Part shown: positions 59,916 to 64,000 of the stretch, piece after piece
How positions within the stretch are numbered: the stretch's first letter is position 1
Layout of the letters: each line of letters begins with the position of its first letter
Source of the DNA: Candidatus Nanohaloarchaea archaeon
GTDB lineage: Archaea > Nanohalarchaeota > Nanosalinia > Nanosalinales > Nanosalinaceae
Assembly: GCA_014297435.1 (NCBI GenBank)
Contig: JACOQA010000003.1
Coordinates: 124,001-188,000 of the forward strand
Direction of reading: 5' to 3'
Length of the DNA stretch: 64,000 bases
Notes under the pieces: generated by a model
The model's input: only the letters and a program-made list of their open reading frames with translations
What the model was told of the DNA's origin: nothing
Database searches by the model: none
Program-made: the position numbers and the translations under genes

Positions 59916-60614
59916 TTATTCTCCTTCGTAACTCCCTTCCTGTCTACGGAAAGGTTCCTCGTCCATCTCCTCTCTTACATGTGCAACTATTCCAGGAGTT
60001 CTCGCGATAATAAAGATTCCTTTTCCAAGCCTCCAATCCCAGCCGATCTCAGACATGACAGCGGCTATAGCGCCGTCCACATTCAGAACCAGGTCGACCT
60101 TTTTGTCTGCAAGCTCTTGCTTCAATTCCAGCATATTCTCAATACTTTCGCCGTCAAAACCGTTTTCACGTGCTTTCTCCAGTATTTTCTGGGCTCTCGG
60201 ATCTTCTTCCTCGTAGACCTTGTGTCCTAAGCCAGGAACTCTTTCACCCTCTTCAAGCTTTTCCTCAACTATTTTTTCCGCAGACTTCGAAGACTGAACC
60301 AGTTTCATCGCCTCCTCGATCGCCCCGCCATGAGAGTCGCCTAAAGCAAGTATTCCGGCAGCTACCGAAGCATTCATCGAGTTCCCGCCGCTCTGAACCG
60401 TTCTAGCTGAAACAGTTGAAGGATTTCCAACACCATGGTCGATTGAGCTTGAAAGGACTGTATTGAATACTTCAGATTCCTCATCTGTAGGCCTCTCACC
60501 TTTCAGTATCAGGTAAATTGCATCGGAGAAACCCATCTCCATGACCTCCTCGAGTTTCTTTCCTCTTACTACAGCTTCTTCTCCCGACGATGAGATTTCT
60601 GTCTCCCAGTCCAT
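59916..60614 (-). CDS. Citryl-CoA lyase (citrate-synthase-like)
   Basis: 232 residues, matching the small citrate-synthase-like lyase and the C-terminal lyase part of ATP-citrate lyase, not full-length citrate synthase. Active-site elements: ALGDSHGGAIEEAMKLV (His), VPGLGHKVYEEEDPRAQKI (His) and VLNVDGAIAAVMSEIGW (Asp). Cleaves citryl-CoA to acetyl-CoA and oxaloacetate. With the two synthetase subunit genes at 61236 and 62748 it would complete a split ATP-citrate lyase. The direction in vivo cannot be read from sequence. Confidence 0.8.
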   Translation of the reverse strand: MDWETEISSSGEEAVVRGKKLEEVMEMGFSDAIYLILKGERPTDEESEVFNTVLSSSIDHGVGNPSTVSARTVQSGGNSMNASVAAGILALGDSHGGAIEEAMKLVQSSKSAEKIVEEKLEEGERVPGLGHKVYEEEDPRAQKILEKARENGFDGESIENMLELKQELADKKVDLVLNVDGAIAAVMSEIGWDWRLGKGIFIIARTPGIVAHVREEMDEEPFRRQEGSYEGE

Positions 60615-60665
60615 ACATAGTATTCAAAGCCATCAAAATAAATGAGTAGGGACGAAAACACGCTC

Positions 60666-61241
60666 ATGAAACTGAAACTTGTACTAGCTCTGGCGGTAGT
60701 TGCCTCCGGATGTATAGGATCAACGACATATACTTCGGAACAGGCATCAAACGCATTACCTGAACTAGAAGACTTGAGATCATCAAGTTTCCACAGCCAG
60801 CTCGAAGATGGAAACCAGTACTCCTTAACTACGAATAATCAGGAAGAAAGAAAGACTGTCGAGAAAGAGAATCATACGATGTTCACAAGGCAGTTCATGA
60901 TAATGCCAGAGAGCTCAAATATCCCTGTTGTAGAAAGTTCTGCACCTATAATTATCATAGGAAGCGTATACCATTTTAACGATACAAGCTCAGCAAAGCA
61001 GAACTACGACAAAGCAGTCTTCCAGAAGAAGGATGTTATTGCAGACGAAATCTGGCAGATAGAAAACAGGAGCTTCGGACGCGTGGCCAAGATAAATGTT
61101 TCTTCAGGGTCCAAGCTTACTGAGGTAACCTCTAGGGAACAAAACGTTTACCTACAAGCAAGTACCGCCAATATCGAAGAATTCAAGGTTGATGAAGCCC
61201 GTGAAATCCTCAAGAGAATGCGGGAGAAACTGAAATCATAG
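60666..61241 (+). CDS. Lipoprotein of unknown function
   Basis: 191 residues from ATG 60666; the track start at 60642 adds eight polar residues before the signal. KLVLALAVVASGCIG is a lipoprotein signal with lipobox ASGC. The mature part is polar with a helical C-terminus (VDEAREILKRMREKLKS). It lies on the opposite strand between the two halves of the citryl-CoA set and overlaps the 61236 gene end by 6 bases. Confidence 0.65.
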   Translation: MKLKLVLALAVVASGCIGSTTYTSEQASNALPELEDLRSSSFHSQLEDGNQYSLTTNNQEERKTVEKENHTMFTRQFMIMPESSNIPVVESSAPIIIIGSVYHFNDTSSAKQNYDKAVFQKKDVIADEIWQIENRSFGRVAKINVSSGSKLTEVTSREQNVYLQASTANIEEFKVDEAREILKRMREKLKS

Positions 61242-62126
61242 GATCTGCTTAAGTCTGTTCCCTATCTCGTGGTGTACCTCAACTACTTCCGCACCTGCAT
61301 CTCTCAAGGCTTTCTTCTTCCCGGAAGGCGTTCCCCTGTCACCTCTTATTATTGCTCCTGCGTGGCCGTACTTCTTTTCCGGCATCGACTCCGTAAACTG
61401 TCCGGCAATAAAACCGACTAAAGGCTTCGAGAAACCACCTTTTCTGACCAGTTCGGCAGCTTTCTCCTCGTAAGTTCCGCCAAGCTCGCCGTACATCACT
61501 ACTGCATCGGTCTGACTGTCCTCTTCGAACATTTCAAGAGCTTCACTGTAGCTTGTGCCACAGAGAACATCACCGCCTATCGCCACGGCAGTAGAAACCC
61601 CGAAACCGGCCTGTCTCAAGACCCATGCTGTCTCTGTAGTCATACCGCCGCTTTTGGAGACTAAACCGATTCTGCCTTTCTTGAAAACTTTTTCAGGGTT
61701 TGATCCTCCGATAGGTCCGATCTTGGTCTTTCCAGGAGATATTATGCCGACAGATGTAGGTCCGACCACGCGAACATTATTTCTTGAAGCCTTTCTGTAG
61801 ATTTCGTAGGAGTCCTTTGTTGGAATCCTTTCTGTAACGATATTCAGGAGCTCTAAGCCGTTTTCGATAGCTTCGAAAGCTGCATCCTTAGCGGCAAAAG
61901 GCGGAACATAGATTAGAGAGGTATTGATCTCCGGGTGGTTTTCAAGAGCTTGTTTTACAGTATTATAGACCGGGACTCCAGCCGCTTCCTCACCTTTCTT
62001 TCCCGGAGTGACTCCTGCCACCACCTCAGTTCCGTACTCTATCATCTCTGGAACTTTCTCGGATGCTTCTCTACCCGTAATTCCCTGGACAAGAACTTTG
62101 GTATCTTCATCTACTAGTATAGACAT
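61236..62126 (-). CDS. Citryl-CoA/succinyl-CoA synthetase alpha subunit (CcsB/SucD-like)
   Basis: 296 residues. CoA-binding Rossmann start VLVQGITGREASEKVPEMIEYGTEVVAGVTPGKKG, then IGLVSKSGGMTTETAWVLRQAGFGVS and the phosphohistidine site YGHAGAIIRGDRGTPSGKKKAL. Binds CoA and carries the phosphate. With the citryl-CoA lyase gene close by, citrate rather than succinate is the likely substrate. It overlaps the HAD gene by 20 bases, placing it in the 62748-62107-61236 operon. Confidence 0.83.
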   Translation of the reverse strand: MSILVDEDTKVLVQGITGREASEKVPEMIEYGTEVVAGVTPGKKGEEAAGVPVYNTVKQALENHPEINTSLIYVPPFAAKDAAFEAIENGLELLNIVTERIPTKDSYEIYRKASRNNVRVVGPTSVGIISPGKTKIGPIGGSNPEKVFKKGRIGLVSKSGGMTTETAWVLRQAGFGVSTAVAIGGDVLCGTSYSEALEMFEEDSQTDAVVMYGELGGTYEEKAAELVRKGGFSKPLVGFIAGQFTESMPEKKYGHAGAIIRGDRGTPSGKKKALRDAGAEVVEVHHEIGNRLKQIL

Positions 62127-62751
62127 TTCTATTCACCTTCTCCGCTATTCTTTGGACCTCGAGACCCCCAATTTTCTCGTAATCTTCGTTCTTTCCGAAT
62201 ACTTTGTACTGCTCTACAAGAACAAAGCTCATTCCGACTTTGCGGCACGCCGGATCTCTTTCTAGGTTGTTCCCGAAGTAGACAAACTTACCTGGTCCGG
62301 AATCTCTTTTTTCGACAAAAGCCTCAAAGATCTCGGTTTCAGGCTTCTCCACACCAACTTCTTCAGATACAACCAGTCCTTTGTATGGAACTTCGTGAGA
62401 TTCGAGTTGATCTCTGAACCATTCTTTGCCTTTCTGCGAGTTGTCGCTGATAAAACCAATTTTACCGAACTTTTCCGAGCATTTTCTAAGGAACTTGAAG
62501 ACACCTTTCTTCTCCATAAAATGCTTCTCTCTTTCTTCATACCTCTTAACGACTTCTTCAGGGTCGGTGCCGCTTAAACCGTGTTTTTCCATGTATCTCT
62601 CGACGTGAGACGGATTGTATATTCTGAAATTGTTTACATTGAAATGTGGAACCTCTTCGCCGTTCTCCCTGAAAACATCATCAATTAACTCATTCTGGAG
62701 TTTTGATGAAGGTATCAATGTATCTCCAATATCGAAGACTGGTGTTTTCAT
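62107..62751 (-). CDS. HAD-superfamily hydrolase
   Basis: 214 residues. Motif I FDIGDTLIPSSKLQ (nucleophile Asp and DxGDT), motif II IGFISDNSQKGKEW, Lys in SEEVGVEKPETEIFEAF and final motif YFGNNLERDPACRK. Small-molecule phosphatase of unknown substrate. Inserted between the two synthetase subunit genes with overlaps on both sides (ATGA with the beta-like gene), so it is expressed with them; a housekeeping or regulatory phosphatase of the pathway is conceivable. Confidence 0.82.
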   Translation of the reverse strand: MKTPVFDIGDTLIPSSKLQNELIDDVFRENGEEVPHFNVNNFRIYNPSHVERYMEKHGLSGTDPEEVVKRYEEREKHFMEKKGVFKFLRKCSEKFGKIGFISDNSQKGKEWFRDQLESHEVPYKGLVVSEEVGVEKPETEIFEAFVEKRDSGPGKFVYFGNNLERDPACRKVGMSFVLVEQYKVFGKNEDYEKIGGLEVQRIAEKVNRNVYTSR

Positions 62752-63860
62752 TCCCCAACCATCTCCATCAAAGTCTCCGCAGTTTTAGTCATCGGAGTAT
62801 CGTTCCTAAACAGCTTCATATTCAGTCCTAACTCTTCTCTTGTTTCTCTCAGGAGTTCGAAGGCTTCATCGGCTTGAGGACCATCACGCCTTACCACAAT
62901 CGGGTAATCCGGTTTTTCCTCTCTAACAGCTTTGCAGAAACCTTTCATTGTCCTTAATATGTTTGTATTATTCGCCGTCCCTCCAACATGCCAGAGACCG
63001 TTGAGATCTTTCGACATTACAATTTTTGAAAGCCTGTAAACTTTTTCTGAAGGAGGATTTCCACCGTACTCAGTGTAGTTCGCCGGAGAACCGCCGTATT
63101 CGATCAGTGCATCCATGTTAGTAAGTGAGGCGCCGCCACCACACAAAAGCATTCCTATATTCCCTTCCAGCTCTGTATATTTTCCTGCTATCCCTCTGTG
63201 ATCATTTTCATCTATCTTCTTCGCTTTCTTCTCTCTTTCAGTCTTCTTCCTTCCCATGTCAGACCGGTCTGGAAAGCTTCTTTCTCTCCTGTAGCCGGCA
63301 TCGTCATCAAGATCAATCATAGCATCGAGCACGACTAGACCTTCTCCAGTTTTGGCTAGCGGGTTGATTTCGATCATCCTGGCATCTTGCTCGAGAAATG
63401 CTTTGTAGATCTTTGAGAGCGTTGAACCTAGCTCCACAATATCTTCTAGTGCCGTATTTTCTCCGATAAACTGTCTGAATTCGTGGGGCATACCTTCTTC
63501 GATAACAAGTTTTTCGACCTCTCTATCCTCGATACCTGAGCCTCCGGAGTCGGAGAAAAGCATTACCGGAGATCTTGTATCCGTATCGTAGAGAAAAGCT
63601 ACGTAGTATTCTTTAGAAAAATCTAATTTGTTTTCAATAAGCACTTCTTCTACTTTCTGGTCGTTAACCTTGTTCCCTTCCATTTCTTCGGCGATATTTT
63701 CTGCTTTTTCCCGCGTATCAGCGAAACGGATACCGCCATCATCTTTCCTGTCCTTCGCAAGCACCTGAGCCTTTACAACAAACTCTCCGCTCTTTTTCCC
63801 CGGAGTTCTGAGACCGTAGTCTTCAAGAACTTTTTTGGCCTCGTGCTCGTAAAGCTTCAC
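62748..63860 (-). CDS. Citryl-CoA/succinyl-CoA synthetase beta subunit (CcsA/SucC-like, ATP-grasp)
   Basis: 370 residues from GTG 63858-63860. The track start (63935) adds 25 residues absent from the family, whereas the GTG gives MKLYEHEAKKVLEDYGLRTP, the standard beginning; a TATA-like GGTTTAAACC lies 21-30 bases upstream, fitting a leaderless start. ATP-grasp region: FVVKAQVLAKDRKDDGGI, ARMIEINPLAKTGEGLVVLDAMIDLDDDA. The C-terminal part (NIGMLLCGGGASLTNMDAL, TEYGGNPP, GGTANNTN) is closer to ATP-citrate lyase/citryl-CoA synthetase than to succinyl-CoA synthetase. Confidence 0.83.
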   Translation of the reverse strand: MKLYEHEAKKVLEDYGLRTPGKKSGEFVVKAQVLAKDRKDDGGIRFADTREKAENIAEEMEGNKVNDQKVEEVLIENKLDFSKEYYVAFLYDTDTRSPVMLFSDSGGSGIEDREVEKLVIEEGMPHEFRQFIGENTALEDIVELGSTLSKIYKAFLEQDARMIEINPLAKTGEGLVVLDAMIDLDDDAGYRRERSFPDRSDMGRKKTEREKKAKKIDENDHRGIAGKYTELEGNIGMLLCGGGASLTNMDALIEYGGSPANYTEYGGNPPSEKVYRLSKIVMSKDLNGLWHVGGTANNTNILRTMKGFCKAVREEKPDYPIVVRRDGPQADEAFELLRETREELGLNMKLFRNDTPMTKTAETLMEMVGE

Positions 63861-64000
63861 AGCCCAAGGATTATCGGAGAGGTTTAAACCTTTGACCCAG
63901 AGAAAAGCAACAGGTTCTAAACTCCCCTCCCACAAAGATTCAGTATGGTATATACGGGACGAGGTGACAGGGGTAGAACAGATCTATCATCTGGTGAAAG
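63861..64000 (-). promoter_or_regulatory. Promoter of the citryl-CoA operon
   Basis: On the minus strand GGTTTAAACC (63881-63890) stands 21-30 bases before the GTG start, the spacing of a TATA box to a leaderless start. No further gene can be recognised up to the window end. Confidence 0.5.

Overview
The window is archaeal: TATA-box promoters with leaderless or GGTG-type starts, archaeal ribosomal gene order (L3-L4-L23-L2-S19-L22-S3-L29-SUI1; S17-L14-L24-S4e-L5-S14-S8-L6-L32e-L19e-L18-S5-L30-L15-SecY; S13-S4-S11-RpoD; L18e-L13-S9-RpoN), a solitary 5S rRNA gene and an intron-containing tRNA. Proteins are very acidic (strong Asp/Glu bias, even in ribosomal proteins), which indicates a salt-in halophile. 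Base composition is moderate, gene packing is tight and many proteins are short. Together these suggest a member of Nanohaloarchaea (DPANN). That assignment is an inference from gene content and composition; no database was searched.

Layout. (1) 1-8.7 kb is the right part of an integrated element. It carries a row of membrane and secreted proteins, two spike-like proteins with signal peptides, two further membrane proteins and a P-loop ATPase, and ends in a tyrosine recombinase. The order matches the conserved VP3/VP4/ORF6/ORF7/VP8 block of pleolipoviruses. A 13-bp inverted repeat (ATAACnnnGTTAT) lies both at the structural-operon promoter and upstream of the integrase. Six copies of AAAACCTTAA in strictly alternating orientation fill the gap before the structural operon. 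(2) 8.7-12.9 kb: a broken gene, cytidylate kinase, and the RNA-ligation pair archease/RtcB. (3) 13.0-18.2 kb: the S10-like ribosomal operon with a two-hairpin leader and a terminator. (4) 18.2-25.0 kb: acetyltransferases (one frameshifted), a zinc peptidase, a phosphodiesterase, a methyltransferase, an HD protein, 5S rRNA and an APH-type kinase; this block splits the usual SUI1-Rpp29-S17 order. (5) 25.0-36.7 kb: Rpp29, a likely structured RNA, the spc-like operon, SecY, an EMC3/YidC-like protein, Cbf5 and two HD proteins. (6) 36.7-41.4 kb: tRNA-Ser, a CBS protein/antiporter pair, two tRNA-Gln genes (one seemingly with two introns), an SDR and small proteins. (7) 41.4-47.8 kb: an accessory island with a second tyrosine recombinase, a PD-(D/E)XK nuclease-like protein and unrecognised acidic proteins. 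(8) 47.8-53.4 kb: parvulin, S13-S4-S11-RpoD, tRNA-Leu, L18e-L13-S9-RpoN. (9) 53.4-64.0 kb: Nudix, ZIP transporter, a 1052-residue coiled-coil protein, HIT, tRNA-Glu, and a three-gene citryl-CoA synthetase/lyase set.

Connections. Archease, RtcB, Rpp29 and the intron-bearing tRNA-Gln belong to tRNA maturation. S3 and L24 end in the same extra C-terminal domain. The 1052-residue coiled-coil protein and a 316-residue relative next to tRNA-Leu share an N-terminal head motif and a C-terminal beta-rich, OB-like domain. The citryl-CoA genes would cleave citrate to acetyl-CoA and oxaloacetate, unexpected in an organism of this type. Strongest leads: the pleolipovirus-like provirus, the two-intron tRNA-Gln, the shared S3/L24 tail, the coiled-coil pair and the citrate-cleavage module.
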